From the NCBI GenBank assembly GCA_023665905.1, contig JAMPDA010000001.1, positions 1 through 64,000 on the forward strand: a stretch of 64,000 bases of DNA, given 5' to 3'. This document shows, piece after piece, positions 15,588 to 25,712 of this stretch (its first letter is position 1; the number at the start of each line of letters is the position of its first letter). The translations under genes and the position numbers were made by a program. The notes under the pieces were generated by a model that did not search any database, was not told the DNA's origin, and worked only from the letters and a program-made list of their open reading frames with translations. This DNA is from Roseburia sp. (GTDB lineage: Bacteria; Bacillota; Clostridia; Christensenellales; Pumilibacteraceae).

Positions 15588-15992
15588 TTACTCCGCGCCG
15601 TTCAAAAATGCGATGGCAGCCTCGAGCTTTTTCTCGCCCTTTTGCGCTTCCTTTTCGTTGAGCTGTAACTGCTTGGAAATCGATTCGTCCAGCTCGGCGA
15701 TCATACGGTTGAGTTCGGCAGCGCCTTTATCCGTAATTTTGTAGTGCACGGAGCGCATGTCGCGCTCTACGCGCATTTTTTCTATCAATCCCTCGTCTAT
15801 CATCGCTCGCGCGAGAATAGTGAGGTTGGGCTTTGCTATGCAAAGCTCGGCCACAAGCTCTTTGGGTGATAAAACATCATTGCGGACGAGCGAAAGAAAC
15901 CGCATCTTCTGAGAAATTACTTCTCCGCCGTTGCAGTTTTTACACAGCTTCCGCGTAATGAGGTTGATCGAAAGGATTTGTTCCGCTAACAT
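15588..15992 (-). CDS. MarR-family transcriptional regulator
   Basis: A 134-residue winged-helix protein. The N-terminal helix carries CKNC (residues about 17-20). The DNA-binding part is SPKELVAELCIAKPNLTILARAMIDEGLIEK, followed by a wing with RDMRSVHYKITDKG, and the C-terminal helices dimerise. It would repress or activate nearby genes in response to a ligand or oxidation; the CKNC pair could be redox-sensitive (inference). AGGAG lies ahead of the ATG. It has its own promoter and is cut off from cysE by a terminator, so its target may be elsewhere. Confidence 0.85.
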   Translation of the reverse strand: MLAEQILSINLITRKLCKNCNGGEVISQKMRFLSLVRNDVLSPKELVAELCIAKPNLTILARAMIDEGLIEKMRVERDMRSVHYKITDKGAAELNRMIAELDESISKQLQLNEKEAQKGEKKLEAAIAFLNGAE

Positions 15993-16020
15993 TGCCTTTG
16001 CTCCTAAAATATTTTTTAAA

Positions 16021-16050
16021 ATTCTATCACATTATATGCCGCGCTGTCAA
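16021..16050 (-). promoter_or_regulatory. Sigma-A promoter of the marR gene
   Basis: On the minus strand TTGACA (16045-16050), 18-base spacer, TAGAAT (16021-16026). TATAAT also occurs within the spacer but at the wrong distance. Confidence 0.75.
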
Positions 16051-16154
16051 ACGGTTTTACGATGTTTTTTAATTTATACATATTTTGCCAAAAAAATCAT
16101 GCGTTTTCCACGCCGATGCGCGGTATCGCGGTTATCGCTCGCGTCGCGCAAGTG

Positions 16155-16181
16155 TTAGCACTGTTTGCGCTCGACTGCTAA
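16155..16181. promoter_or_regulatory. CIRCE-like inverted repeat (possible HrcA site)
   Basis: TTAGCACTG, nine bases, GACTGCTAA. Each arm matches the CIRCE consensus (TTAGCACTC-N9-GAGTGCTAA) at eight of nine positions with the correct spacing. The nearest genes are marR (160 bases away, minus) and the giant surface protein (262 bases away, plus); neither is a usual HrcA target. No well-placed promoter was seen beside it. Confidence 0.4.
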
Positions 16182-16382
16182 AAATATATTTTATACATAT
16201 TTAAAATTAATTTCGGTATTTAATTATAAATAACCATTTACAGATACTATTTTCGGCATTTTATCGGGCCGAAACCGTTAATTCGGCGTAGTTTTGAGGA
16301 ATTTTTTGATTTTTTATAAAATTTTTCGCATAATTATATTTTAAATCTATCTAAAATAAAACGGCGATTATTTGATTATCGG
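16182..16382. other. AT-rich intergenic stretch
   Basis: No gene is visible between marR (ends 15992) and 16444. This part is strongly AT-rich with A/T tracts that would favour curvature. A small hairpin TTTCGGC/GCCGAAA lies at 16251-16274. It may be a long regulatory region for the surface protein. Confidence 0.6.
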
Positions 16383-16411
16383 TTGACAAATATGCCGCTA
16401 TAATGTAATAT
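16383..16411 (+). promoter_or_regulatory. Promoter of the giant surface protein
   Basis: TTGACA (16383-16388), 17-base spacer, TAATAT (16406-16411). The start site near 16418 lies beyond ATG 16414, which supports ATG 16444 as the real start. Confidence 0.65.
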
Positions 16412-16443
16412 ATATGCGTACTACTGTACTCAGAGGTATAGAT

Positions 16444-19400
16444 ATGCCTATTTCCGACGAAATTATCGAGCTTGCGCCGGTAAAAAAGACGAAAACAGTG
16501 ATGATCGTGATGTTTGCCGCTATGGGAGCTTTGCTCGCGCTTGCGGTGACGTTTTTGATCTTGTATTTGCTCAAACCGAGCTTCGAGGAGAGCACGGGCA
16601 GAGTTGTCGGAGTGGTCGAGGATTCGTCCTCGCTGTATCAATCATCGACTTCCGGCGGAGATGCGGCAAAGTTTGCGTCGGTGGGCAACGAGTATACCGT
16701 CAACGTCACGGTCGCAGCCGAGGGCGATGCGGATCCCGGCGTCGTGTGGATAGTCGAGCCTGCGGGCGCGGTGGAAGAAAAGAGCAAAGGCGTACTTTCT
16801 TCCGACGAATCGGGCAAAACGTTTTTCTTTAAATTCGTTCCTCTTTCGACATACGCCGACGGAACGACGCCTATAACTATCACGGCGCGTTCGGTGCACG
16901 ACGTAGATCAGCTTGCGCGCATAAGCTTCTATGCGGTCAAGCAGGGTACGGAGGAGATACGCCTTTCCAAGTATTGGACCAGCAAGAATACGAGCGGAAT
17001 ATCGATCACGGACGGGCAACCTTTGCGGCTTCCGTATTATGCCTCGCGCATGAACAATCCGGTATTCTATATTTCGTATGAGCAGCTCGGCGCGAATAAC
17101 GGCGATTCGGACTCGTATTCCGCGCTTACCAAGGTGGTGGGCACGGACGGAGTCAACAGCACGACAATGGTGTCGGTAACTACGCCCAATCCCGACGTTA
17201 TAGAAATAGGCGAAGTGCTCGACAGCGACGACGTGCCCAAGTTCACGTTTAAGATACTCAAGGCGGGCGCGACGGCTACCATCAATATAACTGCCAACGT
17301 AAATAACGATTTTGCCGAGCCGTTGACTAAGACCGTAACTATAAATACGGTGAGCAATTCCGATCTCGGCTACATAGACGCAATTCGCGTGTATGACGAG
17401 CCTCTTACGGCGGCGTACTACGAGGCGAACAAAAACAATCAAGCCAACCTGCCGCGTTCGGCGGAATCGATAACGCTTCCGTACGCGTCCAGCTATAAGA
17501 ATTTCCTCAAGCACATCGCGCTCAGTCCGTTTTCGTTGCAGTATGACGACACGGACTTGAAGCCCGTGTCCGATTGGTCGGATAAGCTCGAGATAGTGTC
17601 GAGCGACAACGAAGTGGCAAGATACGTAAACGGCAGTCTTGTCATAGGCAAGTTCGCCGAAAATCATGACTGCGAGCTGACCATACGCGATAAAACGGCG
17701 TCCAGCCTCGGCACGGAAGTAAAGATCATCGTAAAGGTCGTGGCGTACAATCCGTCCGGAACGATAAGCGTTAACGTTCCTGCGACTAACAGGACGTACA
17801 CCGAAGCGCAGTTGGACGGCATGGCGGCAACGACGGATATAAACACGTCGCAGGGCGTGCTCGCCGCCGTTATGACGGTGGAGTATGCCATAAGCGCTCC
17901 CGCAACGACGTCTAGGGATAAGATAGTTTCGCTGCTGTCCAACGGCTACAAGCTGTCCGTCAAAAAGGACGGCGCAGACGTTACGAATGCGATGAGCGTT
18001 AAGCTTGCGACGCTCAATTACGACAACGGCAAGGCTGTAGTGGAAAACTATTCCAACAGCGTGACCGTCGGCACGGCGTCCGCGTTTACCGATAAAACGC
18101 TGTGCGTTATCCCCGGGCGCGGCGACAGCTTTATCGCCGTTGCGATGTTCCAAATAACGGTAAATACGAGCGGCGTTCCCGACGGGCTCTATTCAATAGA
18201 ATTTGAAAAGATAGGCGTGGAACTTCCGGGCGAGGACAACGGCATCAACCTGCGCAACCGCTCCTGGAGAAAGAGCTTTAGGCTCAACGTCACCGAAAAT
18301 CCGACGGGCGCCGAGTTTATAGACGCGGACGACGCGTTGGATCTGATATCGTCCGACAGGACCAGAGCAGGCAAGTTTATCGTGACGCGCGTGCCTCAGC
18401 TTACGACCAATAACAATCAGTCGTATTGGAGCGGAGCCGCGGCGATATACGTCCAAAACCGCGCCGCCGCAGACTTCCCGTTTGAGCTGTCGCGCCTGAT
18501 ATCGCTCACAAACGCCGACGGCGATGCGCTCACCAACCAGAACGGCACAGTATCGGTGAACATCTCGACGGTAGCGTCCTCCGGCATTCTCAGCAAGAAC
18601 GATTCGAGCACCAATGTGCGGTTTACCGGCAAAGCGCTCAACGCCACCAACTCGCAGGGTCCTCATGCCGAAGCTGTGATAACCGCTACGGACAGCGCCG
18701 GCAAGAAGATAGGTCAGTTCGAAATATCGATCTACGTCATCGACGCCATAGATCAGATATACTGCGAAGAAACGACATTGCGCACCGTTTACTACAATCG
18801 CACGTCTTACGCAACGTTCGAAAAAGACAGCGTAAAATCGACTGCCAGGCACAGCCAGGCTACGAGCAATTACAACTACAACGATTTCGATATAGAATAC
18901 GGCGACGGCAACAAGCTTGACGGCACTTGGGACACTTCGGACGGCAAGTACGCCTACGGCGCGAGCAAAAAGACGTTCAAGATAGGCGCCGATACTATAT
19001 TCGAGTACGTTAAGAACACCGGCTATATCACCGCAAAGTGCGATCTGTTCGAGTACAGCTACAACCATGCCGGCATCGATCTTTCCGATATCAGTTTGGT
19101 GTACAAACTGAACGACGAGGATAAATACTTCGGCGCGGATATGGAGTGCAGTCGCGATTACAGATTGGAAAGGGTTGCCGACGGCTTGGGAATATTTGTC
19201 GATCAAGATTACGAGCCGAGTACTGCCGTAATAAATACGCTCGACAGCGCCAAGCTGTCGTACAGCTTTAACCAGGGCGCGACCGTAAACTTGTACTCCT
19301 CGCCGATAGTAGTTATCGGCACGGATGAGCAGGTGGTCATACGCTATGCCGAGTCCACGCCCAAAACCGTTGCGGCGGTAAGGAACAATGCGTACTTTAC

Positions 19401-22400
19401 CGTTCCGAGCGGCATAACGGTGCTAAGTTGCACCGAGATCACATCGGGTAGCGGTCATTACACCGCGGCGTCCTTCCAAGCTCCCGACGTAGTTTCCACC
19501 GACGAACCTGTGGATAAGTACACTTTTACCGCTGTCATCAGCAGTTCCACAAACTTCGAGATAAGGATAGAAAACTACGCAAGGCCAATCGCCGAAAACG
19601 GTATTCACATCTATTCCGACGCCGCATACAGCACGCCGCTGACGGCGCTCGACTTCGGCAAGCTCACGGCGAGCACGGATTCGCCGTATGAAAAGCCGTT
19701 CTGGCTGAAGGTGACGTACGGCGCCAAGGGAAGCTACAACAAGTTCGAAGCGGCGGTTATGCACAACCTGCCCAGCTACTTCGCTGTTTTGGACAAGAAC
19801 GGAACGCGCATAGAACGCTTGGAATTTGCCGAGTCCGATACCCTCGTGGACAACGAAACAGTCGAGTATAAAGAAAAATTCTTCTTAAAACTGCTCGAAA
19901 CGGCGGAAGATCTCGACAGCTTTTCGGTGGATATACGCGAGGCGTTTTTTGGCGGTGCGCAGCCTATTTCCGCGGCGTTTAACTTAACGGTGCGCACCGG
20001 TCTTGAAAGCATAGCGCTCAGCGTCGGCGAAAATACGGAGATCGCGCGCATATCCACGGAAACGGCGTCCGATATTTCTTACTCGTTCAAGTTCGACGAC
20101 GTCGAAGATGCGCTCGGCAGCAAAGCTACGCTCAATATTCCCATCTCGTTCAACACGCTTGCCGCGGTGCAATCGGCGGACGGAACGTTTAACGGAATAG
20201 CGTACGACTATAAGCATAAACTCTCTGCCACCGCCACAACGGCGAGCGGTCTGAGCGTAGACGTGACGCATATAAGGGATGACAGTCCGTATATCGCAGT
20301 TATCGTCAACAGCGGAACATTCACCGCAGGAACGGTGTATTCGTTTACCGTCACATTCACCGATTCTCTCGGCTCGACGAGCTTTGTCGCCAGTTTCAAA
20401 GTCAAAGTCCTAATGGACGTCTATGAAATTTCCGCGACGCCTACTTCGTTCGAATTGCCTATCACGGGCGGATCGACGGGCGAGAAGAACGCTACCGTCA
20501 CGTTGCAGTACAATAACGGTCAGTCGAAGTACGCTCCCGACGACGCGTATCTCGAGAACGTTCAAGTATCGGTGGTGAGCAAGGTCGGAAACACTGTGAC
20601 CGAAAACCCTGCGAAATTCCGCGTCGTAAAGACAAATAACAGCAGTTACACACTGTACGCCCAAAACGATGCGTCGGGCGACAGCTACTACCTGCGCGTA
20701 AAATACAAGTCCTTGGTGCGCGATTACAAAATAACGCTCGCAACAAGTGAAACGCGTATCCGCAACACTTCTACCAACATATCGAGTAGTGGCATAGCAA
20801 CGGTTGCGGTTTCGAGCGCGACTCAAGAGTTCGATATCTCCGCGGAAGTGTACAATATCGGCACTCTCAACGCCAATCCGAGTTTGGCGTCGTCGGTGCA
20901 GTACAGCCTGTATTCCGATGCCGGACACAATACGCCGATAAGCAGCAGCGTCGCGACTGTGACGGGCGGCAAGCTCAAGTTCGTCGCGCCCGCTTCGACG
21001 TCGGGCACGATATATGCCGTCGCAAGCTACACCGACTCGCAGAGCGGCAAATCGAGCAGTATCAACACTACCGTGAATTACTCCGTGACGATATCGGCCG
21101 TTTCGCTCGGCGGCTTCGGCGCGAACGACAAGACGTTTGTCGCAGGCACGGGCAGTAACGCCGATACAATAGTTCTATATCGCCTCGACGCAAACAACTA
21201 TTCTCAAATTGATTTGACCGATCATATCGTAACGTCCGTGCCGTTCGGCATGAGCATACCGTCTGCGAACATAACCAAGACCGTCACCGTGACGGGCGCG
21301 CTGTCGGCCGGCGGACTGCTCGTAAAGCCGACGGGCGTCGGAACGGGCACTATTACGGTCACGGCAAAGCACGGCAACAATGCGCCCGTATCGTATACTT
21401 GCACCGTCACGGTGCGCGGCTTCGAAGACCTCGACAACGCACTGTCCATAAATAAGACTGCGCTCGATATCGTAGCCGGCGATACGGCGACGCTCGCGGC
21501 GACCGCGCTCAGCGATTACGATGGAATAACGCGCACATACAGTGTGGCCGTTTCCAACAACGCAAACGGCAGAATATCGCTCGCTACTTCCGGACTTTCC
21601 ACGACGGTGTCGCTCGACAGAAGCAAGTTCGATAATCAGTCTTATTACGGCACGTACACGCTGACCGCCACGCTTACATACGTCGTTCCGACGTCTTGGA
21701 GCGCAAGCACGGTAGGCGCGTTCATCATGACGGCGACGCGTCCGTTTACCGTGAACTTCGACTATACGCTCGACTTTAAGCTTGTTAAGAGCAAGAGCGG
21801 CGCTGATAACGACGTGCAGACGTCGTCTACGCATACGGCGGATCCCGACGCCGAGTATAAGGCGGTTTTGACGTCCGCGTTCTACTCGACCGATTGGACG
21901 TATTCGCTGTCCTCGAATAACGGCATGGTCGCCGCTACGACCTTTACGTCAAGCTCCGCAACGCTCAGCGGACTTAACGTCAAGTCGGGCGCATTCACCC
22001 TTACGGTCACGGCGAACGCGTACGGAAAAACGCTTACAAAGAGCTATAGCTACACGTTCGCGAGCGAGCGCAGTATTTCCGCGGCGATGACCGCCAATAA
22101 CGGAACGCTCACGTTTACCGACAACGGCAACACCAAGGAAGCGACGGTGGATATCGGTTATTCGGCATCCGCAACGCCGGCGCAGAACTGGGTGTTTACG
22201 TACACGATAAACACGAGCGAGGCGATAGGTAACGTCGATATCTTATGGTCGGGCGACGCGGTCGCAGGAACAAAAACCAAAAACGGAGATGCCGTGAGCA
22301 TGACGTTTACCGTCAACAGTCTGACACGTCTTGTGGTGAACGGCACGGTGACGAGCAACGGCATCACGTATTACACGCAGAGATACAAGCTCGAGCTTAC

Positions 22401-25092
22401 CGCTGTTGCGCCGCAGTTTGCGCTGTCGGCCAATTCGGAGAGCGTGCGGCCTCTTGCTACGTCTACGCTTTCTGTCGGCAACAGCGCGTCCGCATTCCGC
22501 GGCGCGTATACGGTCAGCTATTCGTTGATATCGGGAAGCGATATCGCAACGCTCGCAAACAACGTTCTCACCGCAAAGTCGAACACCGTCGGCGGAAAGG
22601 CGGTCGTCTGTGCGACCATTACGATCACGGACGGCGTGTATTCGGGAAATACTTACAAGCTTTACAAAGAGATTGCAATAGTGGGTATTCCGTTGCCGTC
22701 GGCGACGTTTGCAAGCGCGCAAACTGAGTGTGCGGTGGGTAGCTCCGTAACGCTGTCCAATGCGCTAAACGTCGCGACTACGGTGACTGCGAGCGACAAT
22801 GCGAACTATATCTATACTTCCGGCAACATGTCGATCAGCTATGCCGCAGAGTCGTCGTACTTCGTAAGCGGCACGGATTACACCCTCAATAGCAGTACCG
22901 GCGCGCTCAGCATACTCGATACCGACAAGACAAAAGCCGGCGGAAAACTGCGCGTGACGGCTACCGTCAGCCTTACGGGCGGAGTGAACAGCGGCAGCAG
23001 CTTTACCGCATCTACGGATATCGTAATAGTCCCGACGCAGGCAAAACCGGTCACAGGTGTCGTAATATTCGGCAAAGCCGGAACGTACGACATAAGCCGC
23101 GCCGTCGCGCTGTATATAAGCGACAGATCGGATTCCGTATCCGCTCACGATACGTACTCGGTCGCGTACACCGTTTCGGGCACGGGTGCGCAGGACATTA
23201 CGGTCAGCGGAAGCAATCTCGTAATAAGCTCCGATATAACCGATTGGCGGACGATAACGCTTAACGCAAGCGTCACCGTTACGTCCGGCAATTATCGCGG
23301 AAAAACGCTCACGTGTTCAACTTCCGTCAAGATCTACGACATGAACGCCAACACGGAAAATAAGGTAGAGTTCGACACGACAAACGGCGTCTACGGCTCG
23401 AAACTCGCCAAGGATATGCTGTCCGGCAATACTTCGTCCGTAACCGCTATAGAGGTGTACGCTTTTGACAACGCCGACGCGCTCCGCGTGCAGCATAATG
23501 GCACCGTAAACGCCGAGATCTTTGTCGATACGCTGTTCAATAATGCTTCGGGCGGATACAAGGAGATAACCGTCGGGCTTATCGTCACGACGACGGACGG
23601 AAGCGAGCATTATGCCGTGGCTACGCTCAAAGCGGCGTACATTACGTCGTCCGTCACCGCAACGGTCACGTTTAACACTAACGGCGGATCGACGGTCGCG
23701 AGCCAAAGCGTAGCGGTCGGCGGCACGGTGTCCGCACCTGCGGATCCTACAAAGGCGGGCTACAAGTTTGTCGGCTGGTATACGGACAGCGTATGCACGG
23801 CAGGCAATATGTACGACTTCGGCATGGCTGTGGTCAAACCGTTCACGCTGTACGCAAAGTGGACCGCCGACGAGCGCGTTATCGCTCTCGACGGCAACGG
23901 CGCCGGCGCAGTGCTGTCCAAATCGTACATAAAGGTCACGACGGGATCGACCTATTCCGAGCTTAACGACATCACGGTAACGCGGGCGGGTTATGATTTC
24001 GGCGGCTGGTGGACTACAGCCGAAACGGGCGGAACGCGCATACAGGCGACGTCTAACGTAGCTGCTACAGGCGCGACCGTGCTTTACGCGCGCTGGAGCG
24101 CAAAGACAATCACCGTTACGCTCGTTTACGGCGACGGCAGCTCTAACGGCTCTATGTACGTAACATGCGGAAGTCCGTATACCAAGGCTAAGCTCACCGA
24201 AAAAACTCGCGAAGGCTACGATCTTATAGGCTGGTATACCGAGGCTAACGGCGGCGGCGCTTGCGTGTACAGCAGTTCGACGGATACCGCATGCAATGTG
24301 GAAATAGGCGGCGATCACAGCATTTACGCATTCTGGAAAGAACGCTATTATACGATAACTCTTAATGCCGATTTCGGCAACATAGGCGGTGAGGAAACGC
24401 GAGATTACTATGTAAAACACGGCGAAACACTGTCCATGCTTTCCATAGTTCCCGCTCGTAGCGGATATGTCTTTGCCGGTTGGTACACCGCACCGAACAG
24501 CGACGAGGCGGTCACCGCTTCGGATACGGCAAACGGCGACGCAACGTATTATGCTCATTGGAGGTTATCCGTCACCGTAACGTTCGATATAGGCGATTCC
24601 GCTCGAGCGCACGTGATAACGCCGTCCGCCGTTGCGGTCGCATGGCACTCGACATACGGGGAATTCGGCTCGCTGCCTACTCCGACATCGTATGACGACG
24701 GCACGGGCGTATATAACTTTGTCGGCTGGTATACCGCGGCAAACGGAAGCGGCAATGAGGTCACCGACGCAACCGAAGTTGTCAACATGACCGCTCATAC
24801 CCTCTACGCCAAATGGGCAAAGACTATAACCGTAACATTCGATATAGGCTACGCCGCAGATCACAATGTTACGGCGGTAAGCAATGCGTCTGTCACGGTC
24901 GGAAGCGGAGTCTCGTTCGATTCTTTAGCGGAACTGTCGCGCGATAGCTATATCGACGGTTACGTTACATACGTTTTGACCGGTTGGAGCACCGAGGCTA
25001 ACGGCGGCGGAACTAAGTACGATACGGACATTGACGTGCCGTTCACGGAAAATACGACAGTGTATGCTGTTTGGGAGTTACAGAACAACTAA
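16444..25092 (+). CDS. Giant membrane-anchored surface protein with beta-sandwich domains and C-terminal InlB B-repeats
   Basis: A 2882-residue protein. A short Lys-rich cytosolic segment (KKTK) precedes one helix at about 17-41, with no cleavage site, so it is an N-in, C-out anchor. The ectodomain to about 2400 is Ser/Thr/Ala/Asp-rich with alternating beta strands, like tandem bacterial Ig-like domains. Residues about 2405-2880 hold six InlB B-repeats (Flg_new type), each running from a TVTF-like strand through GW(Y/W/S)T to YA(K/R/F/H/V)W. Cysteines are scarce. No LPxTG, SLH or choline-binding module closes the protein. ATG 16444 has AGAGG at 16432-16436. Adhesion or envelope structure is inferred. 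Confidence 0.85.
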   Translation: MPISDEIIELAPVKKTKTVMIVMFAAMGALLALAVTFLILYLLKPSFEESTGRVVGVVEDSSSLYQSSTSGGDAAKFASVGNEYTVNVTVAAEGDADPGVVWIVEPAGAVEEKSKGVLSSDESGKTFFFKFVPLSTYADGTTPITITARSVHDVDQLARISFYAVKQGTEEIRLSKYWTSKNTSGISITDGQPLRLPYYASRMNNPVFYISYEQLGANNGDSDSYSALTKVVGTDGVNSTTMVSVTTPNPDVIEIGEVLDSDDVPKFTFKILKAGATATINITANVNNDFAEPLTKTVTINTVSNSDLGYIDAIRVYDEPLTAAYYEANKNNQANLPRSAESITLPYASSYKNFLKHIALSPFSLQYDDTDLKPVSDWSDKLEIVSSDNEVARYVNGSLVIGKFAENHDCELTIRDKTASSLGTEVKIIVKVVAYNPSGTISVNVPATNRTYTEAQLDGMAATTDINTSQGVLAAVMTVEYAISAPATTSRDKIVSLLSNGYKLSVKKDGADVTNAMSVKLATLNYDNGKAVVENYSNSVTVGTASAFTDKTLCVIPGRGDSFIAVAMFQITVNTSGVPDGLYSIEFEKIGVELPGEDNGINLRNRSWRKSFRLNVTENPTGAEFIDADDALDLISSDRTRAGKFIVTRVPQLTTNNNQSYWSGAAAIYVQNRAAADFPFELSRLISLTNADGDALTNQNGTVSVNISTVASSGILSKNDSSTNVRFTGKALNATNSQGPHAEAVITATDSAGKKIGQFEISIYVIDAIDQIYCEETTLRTVYYNRTSYATFEKDSVKSTARHSQATSNYNYNDFDIEYGDGNKLDGTWDTSDGKYAYGASKKTFKIGADTIFEYVKNTGYITAKCDLFEYSYNHAGIDLSDISLVYKLNDEDKYFGADMECSRDYRLERVADGLGIFVDQDYEPSTAVINTLDSAKLSYSFNQGATVNLYSSPIVVIGTDEQVVIRYAESTPKTVAAVRNNAYFTVPSGITVLSCTEITSGSGHYTAASFQAPDVVSTDEPVDKYTFTAVISSSTNFEIRIENYARPIAENGIHIYSDAAYSTPLTALDFGKLTASTDSPYEKPFWLKVTYGAKGSYNKFEAAVMHNLPSYFAVLDKNGTRIERLEFAESDTLVDNETVEYKEKFFLKLLETAEDLDSFSVDIREAFFGGAQPISAAFNLTVRTGLESIALSVGENTEIARISTETASDISYSFKFDDVEDALGSKATLNIPISFNTLAAVQSADGTFNGIAYDYKHKLSATATTASGLSVDVTHIRDDSPYIAVIVNSGTFTAGTVYSFTVTFTDSLGSTSFVASFKVKVLMDVYEISATPTSFELPITGGSTGEKNATVTLQYNNGQSKYAPDDAYLENVQVSVVSKVGNTVTENPAKFRVVKTNNSSYTLYAQNDASGDSYYLRVKYKSLVRDYKITLATSETRIRNTSTNISSSGIATVAVSSATQEFDISAEVYNIGTLNANPSLASSVQYSLYSDAGHNTPISSSVATVTGGKLKFVAPASTSGTIYAVASYTDSQSGKSSSINTTVNYSVTISAVSLGGFGANDKTFVAGTGSNADTIVLYRLDANNYSQIDLTDHIVTSVPFGMSIPSANITKTVTVTGALSAGGLLVKPTGVGTGTITVTAKHGNNAPVSYTCTVTVRGFEDLDNALSINKTALDIVAGDTATLAATALSDYDGITRTYSVAVSNNANGRISLATSGLSTTVSLDRSKFDNQSYYGTYTLTATLTYVVPTSWSASTVGAFIMTATRPFTVNFDYTLDFKLVKSKSGADNDVQTSSTHTADPDAEYKAVLTSAFYSTDWTYSLSSNNGMVAATTFTSSSATLSGLNVKSGAFTLTVTANAYGKTLTKSYSYTFASERSISAAMTANNGTLTFTDNGNTKEATVDIGYSASATPAQNWVFTYTINTSEAIGNVDILWSGDAVAGTKTKNGDAVSMTFTVNSLTRLVVNGTVTSNGITYYTQRYKLELTAVAPQFALSANSESVRPLATSTLSVGNSASAFRGAYTVSYSLISGSDIATLANNVLTAKSNTVGGKAVVCATITITDGVYSGNTYKLYKEIAIVGIPLPSATFASAQTECAVGSSVTLSNALNVATTVTASDNANYIYTSGNMSISYAAESSYFVSGTDYTLNSSTGALSILDTDKTKAGGKLRVTATVSLTGGVNSGSSFTASTDIVIVPTQAKPVTGVVIFGKAGTYDISRAVALYISDRSDSVSAHDTYSVAYTVSGTGAQDITVSGSNLVISSDITDWRTITLNASVTVTSGNYRGKTLTCSTSVKIYDMNANTENKVEFDTTNGVYGSKLAKDMLSGNTSSVTAIEVYAFDNADALRVQHNGTVNAEIFVDTLFNNASGGYKEITVGLIVTTTDGSEHYAVATLKAAYITSSVTATVTFNTNGGSTVASQSVAVGGTVSAPADPTKAGYKFVGWYTDSVCTAGNMYDFGMAVVKPFTLYAKWTADERVIALDGNGAGAVLSKSYIKVTTGSTYSELNDITVTRAGYDFGGWWTTAETGGTRIQATSNVAATGATVLYARWSAKTITVTLVYGDGSSNGSMYVTCGSPYTKAKLTEKTREGYDLIGWYTEANGGGACVYSSSTDTACNVEIGGDHSIYAFWKERYYTITLNADFGNIGGEETRDYYVKHGETLSMLSIVPARSGYVFAGWYTAPNSDEAVTASDTANGDATYYAHWRLSVTVTFDIGDSARAHVITPSAVAVAWHSTYGEFGSLPTPTSYDDGTGVYNFVGWYTAANGSGNEVTDATEVVNMTAHTLYAKWAKTITVTFDIGYAADHNVTAVSNASVTVGSGVSFDSLAELSRDSYIDGYVTYVLTGWSTEANGGGTKYDTDIDVPFTENTTVYAVWELQNN

Positions 25093-25120
25093 ATTTCGCG
25101 CTTGCGCAAAGGAATGACTT

Positions 25121-25663
25121 ATGGATAAATTTTACACAGTCGATATCGAGGGAAGAAAGGAAGACCTGCCTATCTTGCCGTTGCCGTCGGGCGTAAACAT
25201 CTGCTTTTTCAACCTGCACGGCGATGTGGAGCTTACCGAGCACTGCGCCAAACATCTTGCGAAGCGCATAAAAAAGTACTCTCCCGACGTTTTGATAACG
25301 GCGGAAAGCAAGGGCTTGCAGATAACGCACTGCGTGGCGCGCGAGCTTGGCTTTAAGCATTACGCCGTCGCTCGCAAAAACAAAAAGCTGTATATGCAGG
25401 ACGGCATCGAGGTCGAGGCTAAGACGATAACGACGGGCGAAATACAGCATTTGTATCTGTCCGCCCACGATGTCGAACTGCTTAATGGCAAGCGCGTCGC
25501 CATAATCGACGACGTTATCAGCACGGGTGCGGCAAACGCCGCGCTCGAACACCTCGTTTCCGTAGCGGGCGGCGAGGTGGTGTGCCGCGCATTCGTTCTG
25601 GCGGAAGGCGACGCAAAAGACAGGCAGAATATCGAGTATCTCGCAGCTATTCCGCTTTTATAG
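25121..25663 (+). CDS. Phosphoribosyltransferase family protein (adenine/xanthine type)
   Basis: A 180-residue type I PRTase. The PRPP-binding loop is VAIIDDVISTGA (residues about 126-137), with ESKGLQITHCVARELG and YAVARKNKKLY earlier as in Apt/Xpt proteins. It would transfer a base onto PRPP, giving a nucleotide and pyrophosphate, in salvage or as a regulatory paralogue. Base specificity cannot be assigned. It starts 28 bases after the giant gene with AAAGGA upstream and no visible promoter of its own, so it may be cotranscribed with it. A terminator follows. Confidence 0.8.
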   Translation: MDKFYTVDIEGRKEDLPILPLPSGVNICFFNLHGDVELTEHCAKHLAKRIKKYSPDVLITAESKGLQITHCVARELGFKHYAVARKNKKLYMQDGIEVEAKTITTGEIQHLYLSAHDVELLNGKRVAIIDDVISTGAANAALEHLVSVAGGEVVCRAFVLAEGDAKDRQNIEYLAAIPLL

Positions 25664-25677
25664 ACCGAATTATGTAC

Positions 25678-25709
25678 ACAAAAAAAGACGGACTATCCGT
25701 CTTTTTTGT
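25678..25709. terminator. Bidirectional terminator
   Basis: A/T-flanked perfect stem with GACGGA (25687-25692) and TCCGTC (25696-25701), loop CTA, plus seven A and six T on the two sides; separates the convergent PRTase and coat genes. Confidence 0.9.
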
Positions 25710-25712
25710 TGC

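Noticed and set aside
16399-16404. TATAAT as -10 of the giant gene
   Set aside because: It lies only ten bases from TTGACA; TAATAT at 16406-16411 has the correct 17-base spacing.
25000-25092. Sortase or S-layer anchor at the C-terminus of the giant protein
   Set aside because: The protein ends one or two residues after the last B-repeat with no LPxTG, hydrophobic tail or SLH unit.
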